Of a stretch of 64,000 nucleotides of DNA, positions 33,904 through 43,588 are shown piece by piece. Numbering within the stretch: the stretch's first letter is position 1; every line of letters starts with the position of its first letter. The stretch is taken from NCBI GenBank assembly GCA_044226485.1, contig JBGAGY010000001.1:372001-436000 (forward strand). Direction: 5' to 3'. The translations under genes were made by a program, and so were the position numbers. The DNA is from UBA6663 sp044226485. GTDB lineage: Bacteria; Chloroflexota; Anaerolineae; Anaerolineales; UBA6663. The notes below the pieces were generated by a model that ran no database searches, was not told the DNA's origin, and saw only the letters and a list, made by a program, of their open reading frames with translations.

Positions 33904-34950
33904 GTGCCTGAGCAGCTTCCTCTTTTCACGAACACGAGCGGTCGGGTGGCCGAAGAAGCCCCGGCCGCGACGAGACGCGGGTTGGGTCTGAGGCCCAGCA
34001 CGACGTTGATCGCCGCCATCCTGGCCTGGGAGGAACACCTGCGCCGCGACGGCGCACTCGATAACACTGTCAAGTCGTTCGGCGGCGACCTGCGCCTCTT
34101 CGGCCGTTTCCTCGGCCTCGACCGGCCGATCAATGCGATCGCCACCCACGACCTGCAGACCTGGCTCGACGATCAACGCATCAGCGGCCGCAGCCCCAAG
34201 ACCTACATGCGCCGCGTGACGTCGCTCAAGGCGTTCTTCCGCTGGCTGGAAACGGGCCGGGTCCTGCCGCACGATCCATCCGAGACGATCATCCAGCAAT
34301 CGGTGCTCAGCCCCCTGCCCGTCGTCCTCACTGAAGAGGAAGTCGAGCAGGCCCTGACCGCCGCCCATCGCCTGTGGCGCCTCGCCGACAAACCCGACAT
34401 GCGGCCGTACGTGCTGTTCTCGCTCCTGCTGCAGACCGGCATCAAGAAGAGCGAGTGCCTGAGCCTCGAACTCACCCACATCGATCTCGAGGACGCCGCC
34501 GGCCCGGCGCTGTGGGTGCGATATAAGGAGGCACGCCATCGCCTCAAGGAACGCAAGCTGCCGCTCACGCCGGAATGGGCCGACGTCTATCGCGCCTACC
34601 TGGCCTTCGAGCAGCCCGAGAAGAACGTCTTCCCCTACTCGCCGCGCCGGCTCGAATACCTGCTCGAGGACATCACCATCGCGGCCGGCATCAGCAAGCA
34701 CATCTCGTTCGAAATGTGTCGCTGGACCTTTGCGCTGCGCCACGCAGAGAGCGGCACCGACGACGACCTCATCCGCCGCTACCTGGGCCTCTCACGCATC
34801 CAATGGCGCGAGATCGGCATGAAACTCAAGCGCCTTGTCGACTCGCTGACCGAGCCTGACGATGAGGCGGGCGACTCGCTCGACGACGCCGGCGTCGCCA
34901 GCGACCTCGAAACCCCTCTCGATTTCAACCTCGATTTCGAAACCAAGTAA
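33904..34950 (+). CDS. Xer/phage-integrase-fold protein with degenerate active site
   Basis: A protein of 348 aa with GTG start. The N-terminal core-binding domain is typical (NTVKSFGGDLRLFGRFLGL and SPKTYMRRVTSLKAFFRWLE). The catalytic domain keeps the fold, but the residues are altered. The first Arg motif reads QTGIKKSECLSL (Lys for Arg). The HxxR box reads FEMCRWTFALRH (no His, Arg kept). The last box reads LGLSRIQWREI (no His, no Tyr). It therefore should not cleave DNA. The acidic C-terminal 40 residues are unusual. It sits in a housekeeping region, convergent with tilS, so it is more likely a domesticated DNA-binding factor than a remnant of transfer. Confidence 0.8.
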   Translation: MPEQLPLFTNTSGRVAEEAPAATRRGLGLRPSTTLIAAILAWEEHLRRDGALDNTVKSFGGDLRLFGRFLGLDRPINAIATHDLQTWLDDQRISGRSPKTYMRRVTSLKAFFRWLETGRVLPHDPSETIIQQSVLSPLPVVLTEEEVEQALTAAHRLWRLADKPDMRPYVLFSLLLQTGIKKSECLSLELTHIDLEDAAGPALWVRYKEARHRLKERKLPLTPEWADVYRAYLAFEQPEKNVFPYSPRRLEYLLEDITIAAGISKHISFEMCRWTFALRHAESGTDDDLIRRYLGLSRIQWREIGMKLKRLVDSLTEPDDEAGDSLDDAGVASDLETPLDFNLDFETK

Positions 34951-34960
34951 GAGCAGAGAG

Positions 34961-35032
34961 CATTGGCTATTGGTCATTTGCTATTGGCTATTGAGTCTTT
35001 AATAGGCAACAGCAAACGACCAATAACCGATG
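34961..35032. repeat. Diverged inverted repeat at the end of tilS
   Basis: Arms 34961-34994 and 35000-35032 match at about 27 of 33 positions and are built from the word TTGGCTATT. It overlaps the last codons of tilS, so part of the repeat is translated, and probably serves both convergent genes as a terminator. Confidence 0.7.
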
Positions 35033-36374
35033 TCTTCTCAGTGACTCGCGCCCAGTGGGCCGGGCGATGGCCGACGACCCAGACGATCTCGCCGGCGCAG
35101 AGCACGATCGGGACGGAGGAGCGTTCCGCGCGCGGGACGTGCGCGTTGACGAGGAAATCGGAGAGCAGCTGCGAACGGCCGTTCAGACCGAGCGGTTGGA
35201 AGCGGTCGCCACGGCGCGGCGCGCGTAGCTCTAGATCGCTGACGCGCACACGGTGACCGAGGCGCGCGGCGAGGACGTCGAGATCGACGTAGGCCGCGCC
35301 CGGGTCGGGGTTGGCGCGCACAGTAGCGAGATCGGTCGCCACGTGGCGTAACGAGAGCCTCCCGAAGGCCCTGGTGGTCGCAGGCGCAGCCCGGGTGAGG
35401 CGCAGGGTCTTCGGTTCGACCCTCAGCGTCAGGCCTCCGCCGAGATCCAGCGCCTGGCCGGACGTTCGCACGGCGGCGGCGCGTCCGGCAGCCTCCAGCG
35501 CGTCGAAGCCCACCTCGGCGTCGTCCTCGAGCAACGCAAGGGCGGCGCGGCGCAACACCAGGCGCTGTGCCGGGCGGGAGAGGCCCTGCCAGGCTCCGCG
35601 TTCGAAGGCCAGGCCCTGTGGCGTCGCCTGTGGCCCGAGGGCTTCCCACAGGCGATCGGCGTACTCGTTCAGGGCGTCAGCGTCGCCGGCCGATACCTCG
35701 GCGAGACGCACAAGGGCACGGCGGATGTTCGGGTTGTAGGCCTCGAGCGCCGGCAGGAGTTCGCGTCGCACACGGTTGCGCGTGTAGGCCGGGTCAGCGT
35801 TGGAAGAATCCTGGCTGGGCTTGAGCCCGCGCGCCGCGACATAGGCCTCCACTTCGGCCCGGGTCGTGGTGAGCAAAGGGCGGAGCAATCGCAGCGGCGG
35901 GTGCGAGCCGGGCACAACGCCGTCGGTGCGCATGGCGGCCAGCCCGGTCGATCCGGCGCCACGCAAGAGACGCATGAGCACGGTCTCGGCCTGATCGTCG
36001 GCGGTGTGGCCGGTGGCCACGACCGCGAAGCCGTGCTCCCGCGCGATCTTCGTCAGCCAGGCGTAGCGAGCCTCACGCGCAGCCGCTTCGAGCGAGATCT
36101 TGCGGCGCCTGGCGCGCGCCCTTGCGTTCACCCGGGCAGTGAAAAACGGAAGGCCGCGGCGCCCGGACTCCATCCGTACCTGCTCGACCTCGGCGCGCGA
36201 CTCGGGGCGCAGGCCATGATCGAGGCAGGCCACACCCAGCCGCCACGCTCGTCGTCGGGCCTGCCGCGCCAACGCATCCAACAGACACAGGCTGTCTGGC
36301 CCGCCCGACACGGCCACGAGGATCGAGAGCCCTTGCGGCGTCAGTCGGGCGATGGCCGCAAGCAAATCGCGCAT
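34974..36374 (-). CDS. tilS: tRNA(Ile)-lysidine synthase
   Basis: A protein of 466 aa with the ATP-pyrophosphatase P-loop ILVAVSGGPDSLCLLDAL (about residue 18-35), the motifs CLDHGLRPES and ATGHTADDQAETVLMRLLRG, and RPLLTTTRAEVE. The C-terminal substrate-binding domain has LRAPRRGDRFQPLG. It modifies the wobble C of the tRNA-Ile CAT anticodon to lysidine, giving AUA decoding, and is essential in most bacteria. The last ~10 residues fall within an inverted repeat. Start ATG at 36374. Confidence 0.95.
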   Translation of the reverse strand: MRDLLAAIARLTPQGLSILVAVSGGPDSLCLLDALARQARRRAWRLGVACLDHGLRPESRAEVEQVRMESGRRGLPFFTARVNARARARRRKISLEAAAREARYAWLTKIAREHGFAVVATGHTADDQAETVLMRLLRGAGSTGLAAMRTDGVVPGSHPPLRLLRPLLTTTRAEVEAYVAARGLKPSQDSSNADPAYTRNRVRRELLPALEAYNPNIRRALVRLAEVSAGDADALNEYADRLWEALGPQATPQGLAFERGAWQGLSRPAQRLVLRRAALALLEDDAEVGFDALEAAGRAAAVRTSGQALDLGGGLTLRVEPKTLRLTRAAPATTRAFGRLSLRHVATDLATVRANPDPGAAYVDLDVLAARLGHRVRVSDLELRAPRRGDRFQPLGLNGRSQLLSDFLVNAHVPRAERSSVPIVLCAGEIVWVVGHRPAHWARVTEKTSVIGRLLLPIKDSIANSK

Positions 36375-36642
36375 GGGGAGATTATCGATGATTTTGGCGA
36401 TCGGGCGTTGGGATTGCTGGCCTTGGAAGCCCGCGGAAGGGATCCGCAGATAAGTCTTTGACTCGGGTATTGACGACGGATAGGAGCGGAGCGGCCTCCT
36501 GGGGGACGGTGTCGGGGTGCCGCCCGAGAGAAACCGATGAAGAACGGGGTTTTGTGAGCCTATTGGGCACTCTTCGGTCTCCTGATCATCCGACCCGGAA
36601 CTCCCGCACCAGTCATTTGTGTGGCGCCGTTTTATGTTCGTG

Positions 36643-36669
36643 TTGGCAGGAAAATCCCGATGCTATAAT
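36643..36669 (+). promoter_or_regulatory. Probable promoter of the mreB operon
   Basis: TTGGCA (36643-36648) and TATAAT (36664-36669), with a 15-bp spacer, lie 28 bp upstream of the mreB start. The -10 box is perfect and the spacing is short. The rest of the roughly 320-bp gap between tilS and mreB shows no gene. Confidence 0.6.
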
Positions 36670-36696
36670 GCTCTGCTGTCGCCGAAGGAGACCGAA

Positions 36697-37779
<1,083 letters not shown>

Positions 37780-37783
37780 TATT

Positions 37784-37844
37784 GGCTCTGGGTGATGGCT
37801 ATGGCCTATTGATCTGCAATAGCCCATAGCCATCACCCAGAGCC
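37784..37844. repeat. 28-bp-arm hairpin in the mreB-mreC gap
   Basis: Arms 37784-37811 and 37817-37844 pair with a single mismatch around a 5-base loop, filling almost all of the 78-bp gap between mreB and mreC. It ends 13 bases before the mreC start. As RNA it would be very stable and could lower read-through or translation of mreC. Confidence 0.88.
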
Positions 37845-37857
37845 GATAGCCAATGCC

Positions 37858-38676
37858 ATGTCTCGTCTACAACAGCGCACTATCGTGGTCGTCGTGCTGG
37901 CGGCGTTGAGCCTTGGCCTGATCGCGCTCACGCCGCTGCCCCTTTTCCAGCCCGTTCGCGAGGCGCTGAGCTACCCCCTGAGTTTTGTCCAACGTCCGCT
38001 GGCCACCATCTGGGCCCGTGTCGCGGAAGCCCAGATCGCGCAACTCAAGTCCGACAACGTCCGCCTCGGCGAAAGCGCTGCCGACATGCGCATCCTGTCG
38101 AACCTGCTCAACTACGCCGAATCGGCGCCGGCCAGCAAATACATGGCGGCTAACGTCATCGGCCGCGACACGTCGCCGCTGCTGAGCTACATCATCCTTG
38201 ACCGCGGCTCAGACGACGGCATCGCCCGCGGCATGCCGGTCGTGACGGCAGACGGCCTGGTGGGCGCCGTGATCGAGGTGACGCGCAATGCCTGCAAGGT
38301 GCGCCCGGTGACGGACCCTGCCTCGCGCGTCACGGCCCGGTTGCAGAGTTCGCGCAGCCCGGGCGTGGTCGAGGGCAGCCAGGGCGGCGTGCTGACCATG
38401 AACTTCATCGCCCAGGGCGTGCGCATCAACGAGGGTGAACTCGTGCTGACCTCCGGCCTCGGCGGCGACTACCCGGCCGACATCGTCATCGGCTCGGTGG
38501 CCAACGTCGAGCAGCTGGACTACGAAGTGCTGCAGGCCGCGACGCTCAACCCCTCGGTCAACTTCGCGGCCCTCGAGATCGTGCTGATCATCACCGACTT
38601 CCAGCCGATCGATCTGGCGCCGTTCTTCACGGCCCCGACGGCGACTCCGGTCGCGCCGGCGGTCCCGAACCCATAA
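37858..38676 (+). CDS. mreC: Rod-shape-determining protein MreC
   Basis: A protein of 272 aa: one membrane helix (about 8-27, IVVVVLAALSLGLIALTPL), a coiled coil (about 55-85), then the two beta-barrel subdomains (VIGRDTSPLLSYIILDRGS, GMPVVTADGLVGAVIEV, LVLTSGLGGDYPADIVIG). The short Pro/Ala-rich tail is usual. It links MreB to penicillin-binding proteins on the outer side. No ribosome site is seen; the hairpin lies directly upstream. Confidence 0.95.
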   Translation: MSRLQQRTIVVVVLAALSLGLIALTPLPLFQPVREALSYPLSFVQRPLATIWARVAEAQIAQLKSDNVRLGESAADMRILSNLLNYAESAPASKYMAANVIGRDTSPLLSYIILDRGSDDGIARGMPVVTADGLVGAVIEVTRNACKVRPVTDPASRVTARLQSSRSPGVVEGSQGGVLTMNFIAQGVRINEGELVLTSGLGGDYPADIVIGSVANVEQLDYEVLQAATLNPSVNFAALEIVLIITDFQPIDLAPFFTAPTATPVAPAVPNP

Positions 38677-38682
38677 GGCGCC

Positions 38683-39183
38683 ATGCGCGCGCTGCTCGTC
38701 GGGCTGCCGATCCTGGCCCTGGCCGCGATCCTGGAGAGCACTGTGCTTCCCGATCTCGCCCTGTTTCGCGGGCGCATCGACCTGGTGCTCTTATTGACGC
38801 TGAGTTGGACGCTGGCCGGGGACGCCGCGGGCGGCGCGTTGTGGGGTTTCGTCGGAGGCCTGTGGCTGGGTCTGCTATCGGGTGAGCCGCTCGGGCTGGC
38901 GTCCTTGGCCCTCGTCATCATGGCCTTCCTGGCCAGCCTCTCCGAGGGCCGGGTGTGGCGGTCGCACGTGATCCTGCCGCTGGCGGTGGCTCTGATCGGC
39001 AGCGTGGGTTATCACACGATTTCGGCGGCCGTGTTGTTTCTGACGGGCACCGACGTGGATTGGCTGAGTTTTGCGCGGCAGATCTTGCTGCCCTCAGTTC
39101 TGCTTAATGCCGCGCTTATTCTGCCCATCTACGCTTTTATACGCTGGCTGCACGGGCTTGTGTATCCTGAAGCTGTCACGTGA
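38683..39183 (+). CDS. mreD: Rod-shape-determining membrane protein MreD
   Basis: A protein of 166 aa with five or so transmembrane segments (for example LLVGLPILALAAILES, LALVIMAFLASLSEG and ILLPSVLLNAALILPIYAF). It has the expected size and place, 6 bp after mreC, for MreD. An RGRIDLVLLLTLSW segment is typical of the family. Confidence 0.88.
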   Translation: MRALLVGLPILALAAILESTVLPDLALFRGRIDLVLLLTLSWTLAGDAAGGALWGFVGGLWLGLLSGEPLGLASLALVIMAFLASLSEGRVWRSHVILPLAVALIGSVGYHTISAAVLFLTGTDVDWLSFARQILLPSVLLNAALILPIYAFIRWLHGLVYPEAVT

Positions 39184-39289
39184 GCCCTCGCACGGCGACG
39201 CCTGTGGCGCTGACAAGGGACGAATGACGAATGGCCGTTCTCACTTCGCCATTCATCTGACTTGATGAGAGTTTGAACGCAAGGCAAAC

Positions 39290-41461
39290 ATGCGCAACGG
39301 ACGCAACTCCAACCGCCCCACGCTCCCGACCATTCCGCGCGAGTGGACGTTCTACGCCGCGCTGGTGGTCGCGATCCTCTGGCTGATCAGCCAGTTGTAT
39401 CGCGTGCAGGTGACGGAGTACCAGGTCTTTAACGCCCAGGCGGTCGAGAACCGGACCCGCCAGATCAGCGATCCCGCGCCGCGCGGCGTGATCTATGACC
39501 GCAATCAGGTGCTGCTGGCCGCCAACGAGCCGTCGTTCAACATCGTCATCACACCTGCCTATCTCCCCGACGACGCTGCCGCAACCGACGCCATCTACCG
39601 CCGGCTGGCCGAGTTGCTGAAGATGCCGATCGAAGTGCCTGGCAGCACGGCCATCGAGCGCTGCCGCGAGGGTCGCGGCATCAAGGACTGGGTCGTGGAA
39701 CAGACCGGCATCAAGCCGTTCAGCCCGGTGCCGATCAAGTGCGGCGTCGACCGCGACACAGCCTTCATCGTCGAGCAAGAGAAGTCGGACATGCCTGGCG
39801 TCGACGTGGTGGCCGCGCCGATCCGCAGCTATCCGACCGGCGCCGTGACGGCCAACATCGTCGGTTACATGGCGCGCATCCCCTCGCCGGAAGACGGCCC
39901 GTACTTCCGCGACCTCTACAACCAATATGTCGCGCGCGGCCTCGACCCCGACCGCGACCGCGTGGGCGTGCAAGGCATCGAGGCCTCGCTCCAAGAGGAA
40001 CTCGCCGGCCAGAACGGCGGCCTGCTTGTGGAGGAAGACGCGAAGCGCCAGGCGCTGCGGATCACCGACGTGTTGACAGAGACGCGCCCGGGCCTGAACG
40101 TGCAACTGACCATCGACGTCCGGCTTCAGCAGGCGATCCAGGAGTCGCTGGCGCAGTGGCTGAAGAACGTGCGCAACACATCGAACGGCGCGCTCGATTT
40201 CACGAGCGGCGTCGTCATCGTGATGAACCCGCGCAACGGCGAAGTGCTGGCGATGGTTTCGTGGCCGACGTACGACAACGAGCGCTTTGCGAGCGGCATC
40301 GATTATCCGTATTACTGCACGCTGACGGCCTGCGACGGCGGCGGCATCGTCACGGCGGTCAACAACGATTACCCGATGCTCAACCACGCCACACAGATCC
40401 TGTACCCGCCGGGATCGGTGTTCAAGATCGTGACGGCGGTGGGCGCCCTGCAGGAAGGCGTCATCGACCCGAATGTCCAGATCGAAGATCCGGGCAAGAT
40501 CGTGATCAAGAACGCCTACTATCCCAACGACCCGGGCTTCAACAAGGAATTCGTTTGCTGGAATCGCAACGGCCACGGCCTTGTGGATTTCCGCACCGGC
40601 ATCGCTCAGTCGTGCAACGTGTACTTCTATAAGATCGGCGGAGGCTTCTCGGAAGACAAGGCCATCCGACCCGGTGGGCTCGGCCTCGACGATCTCGACA
40701 AGTGGATGGGGCTCTTCGGCTTCGGCACACGCACGGGCATCGAGCTCCCGGCCGAACAGACCGGCATCATCCCCGACAAGGCCTGGAAGCGTATCAACGT
40801 CGGCGAGAACTGGGCGACGGGCGACACCTACAACGCCGTCATCGGTCAGGGCTACGTGACGGTGACTCCGCTGCAGATGCTCAACGCCTATAACGTCATC
40901 GCCAACGGCGGCACGCTGTATCAACCGCAGATCGTCGACAAGTTCCTCGACGGCGAGGGTAACGTCATCACCGACACACAGCCGGTGATCATTCGCCGGT
41001 TGCCGATCGACCCGGCCAATCTGCAGATCGTGCGCGAAGGACTGCGCAAGACCGTCGTCGACGGCACGCTCTCGGTGCCGGACCGCTACGGCAAAGCCGG
41101 CCAGGGCCCGATCGTCGACGTCACGCAGTTCGAGGTCTCGGGCAAGACGGGCACTGCCGAGTACTGCGACCGCTATGCCTGGGAGAAGGGCCTGTGCATT
41201 CCAGGCAAGTGGCCGGCGCATGCGTGGACCACGCTCTTCGCGCCGTCGGAAGATCCCGAAGTGTCGGTGATCGCATTCATCTACAACGGCACCGAGGGCT
41301 CGATCATCGCTGGGCCGCTTGCGAACCAGGCGCTGAAGCTTTACTACTCCATCGTCAAGGGGCAGGACATGACGGTCGCTGGCGAGGAAGCGCCCACCGA
41401 ACAATCCCCCACCGACATTCAGGCCACCCCGACGGGGCCGTTGGATCCAAACGCGCCTTAG
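39290..41461 (+). CDS. mrdA: Penicillin-binding protein 2 (class B transpeptidase)
   Basis: A protein of 723 aa. One N-terminal membrane helix (about 20-38), the dimerisation/pedestal domain (RGVIYDRNQVLLAANEPSF) and the transpeptidase domain with SxxK in YPPGSVFKIVTA, SxN in SCNVYFYKIG and KTG in SGKTGTAEY. It cross-links peptidoglycan during elongation together with RodA. A Pro/Thr-rich tail ends the protein. It follows mreD after 106 bp and precedes minC, which has its own promoter. Confidence 0.96.
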   Translation: MRNGRNSNRPTLPTIPREWTFYAALVVAILWLISQLYRVQVTEYQVFNAQAVENRTRQISDPAPRGVIYDRNQVLLAANEPSFNIVITPAYLPDDAAATDAIYRRLAELLKMPIEVPGSTAIERCREGRGIKDWVVEQTGIKPFSPVPIKCGVDRDTAFIVEQEKSDMPGVDVVAAPIRSYPTGAVTANIVGYMARIPSPEDGPYFRDLYNQYVARGLDPDRDRVGVQGIEASLQEELAGQNGGLLVEEDAKRQALRITDVLTETRPGLNVQLTIDVRLQQAIQESLAQWLKNVRNTSNGALDFTSGVVIVMNPRNGEVLAMVSWPTYDNERFASGIDYPYYCTLTACDGGGIVTAVNNDYPMLNHATQILYPPGSVFKIVTAVGALQEGVIDPNVQIEDPGKIVIKNAYYPNDPGFNKEFVCWNRNGHGLVDFRTGIAQSCNVYFYKIGGGFSEDKAIRPGGLGLDDLDKWMGLFGFGTRTGIELPAEQTGIIPDKAWKRINVGENWATGDTYNAVIGQGYVTVTPLQMLNAYNVIANGGTLYQPQIVDKFLDGEGNVITDTQPVIIRRLPIDPANLQIVREGLRKTVVDGTLSVPDRYGKAGQGPIVDVTQFEVSGKTGTAEYCDRYAWEKGLCIPGKWPAHAWTTLFAPSEDPEVSVIAFIYNGTEGSIIAGPLANQALKLYYSIVKGQDMTVAGEEAPTEQSPTDIQATPTGPLDPNAP

Positions 41462-41554
41462 GCCAGCCACGGGGCGGACCGACCACCTCGCCTCCTCAAA
41501 CCCGGGTCCGCCGCCCTCTTCCTGCACCTGATTCTTATGGTTATGCGCAACCGA

Positions 41555-41583
41555 TTCGCATTTTTGCGGACGTTGCATATAAT
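41555..41583 (+). promoter_or_regulatory. Promoter of minC, possibly leaderless
   Basis: TTCGCA (41555-41560) and TATAAT (41578-41583) are 17 bp apart. The ATG of minC is at 41596, only 12 bases after the -10 box, leaving room for a 5' leader of about 5 nt and no ribosome site. Confidence 0.65.
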
Positions 41584-41595
41584 CGCGGCCAACTT

Positions 41596-42318
41596 ATGGG
41601 TGAAACGGTGATTGGGACAGGTTCCCAGACAACGTCGGTCAGCATCAAGGGCATCCGCGACGGCCTGTTGCTCACGGTCCGCGGCGCTGAGACATGGGAT
41701 CAGGCGGCGGCGGCGGTGGTGAGCCGGATCGATCAGACCGCTGACTTCTTCCGCGGCGCCCGGGTGGCGCTCGACGTCGGCGATTTGACGCCCGAGACCG
41801 ACGCGCTGGCGACGCTGCGCGAATCCCTCGACGAGCGCCGGGTGACCCTGTGGACGGTGCTGGGCACCGATGCGATCACGACAGCGGCGCAGGCCGCCGG
41901 GCTCAACGTGGCGCTGCCCGCCACGAGCCCCGACCGCGAGAAGACCGACGAAGACGTGGAGTTCATCCACGAAGAGGTCGGCGAAGCCGCGCTGCTCATC
42001 GGGCACACGCTGCGTTCCGGGCGGAGTGTGCGCTACGCCGGCCACGTCGTCGTCATGGGCGATGTCAACCCGGGCGCCGAGATCGTGGCCACCGGCAACA
42101 TCATCGTCTGGGGCCGACTGCGCGGCGTGGCTCACGCCGGCGCCGACGGCGACGAACGGGCGGTGGTCTGTGCGCTCGACCTGCAGCCCACCCAACTGCG
42201 CATCGCGAGCCGGATCGCGACGGCGCCCGGCCCGGCCGGGCAGCCTCAACCAGAAATCGCGCGCGTGCGCGACGATCGGATCGTCGCTGAACGCTGGAGC
42301 GGCACGCGCTCACGGTAA
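41596..42318 (+). CDS. minC: Septum site-determining protein MinC
   Basis: A protein of 240 aa. The N-terminal domain (about 12-105, VSIKGIRDGLLLTVRG) inhibits FtsZ. The C-terminal right-handed beta-helix (about 135-215, RSGRSVRYAGHVVVMGDVNP, then GNIIVWGRLRGVAHAG) binds MinD. The start at 41596 fits the promoter and the family N-terminus; the frame is open far upstream through the end of mrdA. minD follows 47 bp downstream. Confidence 0.94.
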   Translation: MGETVIGTGSQTTSVSIKGIRDGLLLTVRGAETWDQAAAAVVSRIDQTADFFRGARVALDVGDLTPETDALATLRESLDERRVTLWTVLGTDAITTAAQAAGLNVALPATSPDREKTDEDVEFIHEEVGEAALLIGHTLRSGRSVRYAGHVVVMGDVNPGAEIVATGNIIVWGRLRGVAHAGADGDERAVVCALDLQPTQLRIASRIATAPGPAGQPQPEIARVRDDRIVAERWSGTRSR

Positions 42319-42365
42319 ACGCCGGTCGCTTGGGCCGGGAATAGACAGACGCGGAGCACACACCT

Positions 42366-43163
42366 ATGGCGGGTAAAGTCATCACCATCACGTCGGGCAA
42401 AGGCGGTGTGGGCAAGACGACCACGACGGCCAACATCGCCGTTGCTCTGGCGCAGAGCGGCGCCCGGGTCGTGTGCATCGACGCCGACATCGGCCTGCGC
42501 AACCTCGACGTCGTCATGGGCCTCGAGAACCGCATCGTCTACGACATCGTCGATGTGGTCGAAGGCCGTGCCCGCGTGCGCCAGGCCATGATCAAAGACA
42601 AGCGCCTGCCCGAGATGTACCTGATCCCGGCCGCGCAGACCCGCGACAAGGCCGCCGTCAGCCCGGCCGACATGATCAAGCTGGCCGAAGAGCTCCGGCA
42701 AGACATGGACTACATCCTGGTCGACTCGCCGGCCGGCATCGAGCGCGGCTTCCGCAACGCCGTCGCCCCGGCCGACCAGGTGTTGATCGTGACAAACCCC
42801 GAGGTCTCGGCCGTGCGCGACGCGGACCGGATCGTGGGCCTGATCGAAGCCGAGGGCAAGGGCCCGGGGCACCTGATCATCAACCGCGTCAAGATGGACA
42901 TGGTCAAGCGCGGCGACATGCTGAGCCAGGATGATGTGCTCGACATCCTGGCGATCCCGTTGATCGGCGTCGTGCCGGAGGACGAGGGCATCCTGGTCTC
43001 ATCGAACCGGGGTGCGCCGGCGGCGCTCGACGACAAGAGCCGTGCGGGTCAGGCGTACCGCGACATCGCCAAACGCCTGCAGGGCCTGGACGTTCCGTTC
43101 ATGGCCCTCGAAGAAAAGTCCGGTTTCCTGCAGCGCATCGGCGCGCTGTTCGGCGCCCGGTAG
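42366..43163 (+). CDS. minD: Septum site-determining ATPase MinD
   Basis: A protein of 265 aa. Deviant Walker A at residues 9-17 (SGKGGVGKTT), switch I DIGLRNLD, Walker B YILVDSPAGIE, and a C-terminal amphipathic membrane-targeting helix (FLQRIGALFGAR). It recruits MinC to the membrane and is released by MinE. Together with minC and minE this gives a complete division-site selection system. Confidence 0.97.
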   Translation: MAGKVITITSGKGGVGKTTTTANIAVALAQSGARVVCIDADIGLRNLDVVMGLENRIVYDIVDVVEGRARVRQAMIKDKRLPEMYLIPAAQTRDKAAVSPADMIKLAEELRQDMDYILVDSPAGIERGFRNAVAPADQVLIVTNPEVSAVRDADRIVGLIEAEGKGPGHLIINRVKMDMVKRGDMLSQDDVLDILAIPLIGVVPEDEGILVSSNRGAPAALDDKSRAGQAYRDIAKRLQGLDVPFMALEEKSGFLQRIGALFGAR

Positions 43164-43172
43164 GAGGCGGCC

Positions 43173-43448
43173 ATGACCTGGTGGGAACGCATCATCGGCT
43201 GGACGGGCACTGTCTCCAGCGCGCAATCCGCCAAAGAGCGGCTGCAGCTCGTCCTGATCCACGACCGCACCGACATCACGCCGGCGACGATCGAGCTGAT
43301 CAAAGACGAGATCATCGCAGTGATCCAGAAGCATGTCGCGATCGACGCCGGTTCGGTCGAGATCGCGCTGTCTCAGGACAAGCGCGAAAACCGGCTCGTC
43401 GCCAATATCCCCCTGCTCGAGGCCTCGGCCCGACGCCGCCGACGCTGA
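43173..43448 (+). CDS. minE: Cell division topological specificity factor MinE
   Basis: A protein of 91 aa with the MinE layout: an N-terminal amphipathic segment (TWWERIIGW), the MinD-contact helix (SAKERLQLVLIHDRTDI) and the dimerisation domain (LIKDEIIAVIQKHVAID, then VEIALSQ). It stimulates MinD ATPase and drives its oscillation. The stop is 9 bp after minD. The Arg-rich end (RRRRR) is unusual but short. Confidence 0.94.
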   Translation: MTWWERIIGWTGTVSSAQSAKERLQLVLIHDRTDITPATIELIKDEIIAVIQKHVAIDAGSVEIALSQDKRENRLVANIPLLEASARRRRR

Positions 43449-43460
43449 GCCTTCAGCCTT

Positions 43461-43545
43461 ACCGCGCAGACGCAAAGGGCGCGACGTTTCCATGGACGCG
43501 ACGTTTCCATGGATGGAAACGTCGCGCCCTTTGCGTCTGCGCGGT
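43461..43545. repeat. Long perfect palindrome after minE (33-bp arms)
   Basis: Arms 43461-43493 and 43513-43545 are perfect reverse complements. The 19-base loop contains a second copy of GCGACGTTTCCATGG. It fills most of the minE-rodA gap. Confidence 0.92.
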
Positions 43546-43588
43546 GGAACTCCGGCGGCCGGGCGTTTCGGGGTAGAATGATTAGCCT

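Noticed and set aside
39176..41578. An 800-codon open frame on the minus strand opposite mrdA
   Set aside because: Shadow of PBP2, whose SxxK, SxN and KTG motifs are all present on the plus strand.
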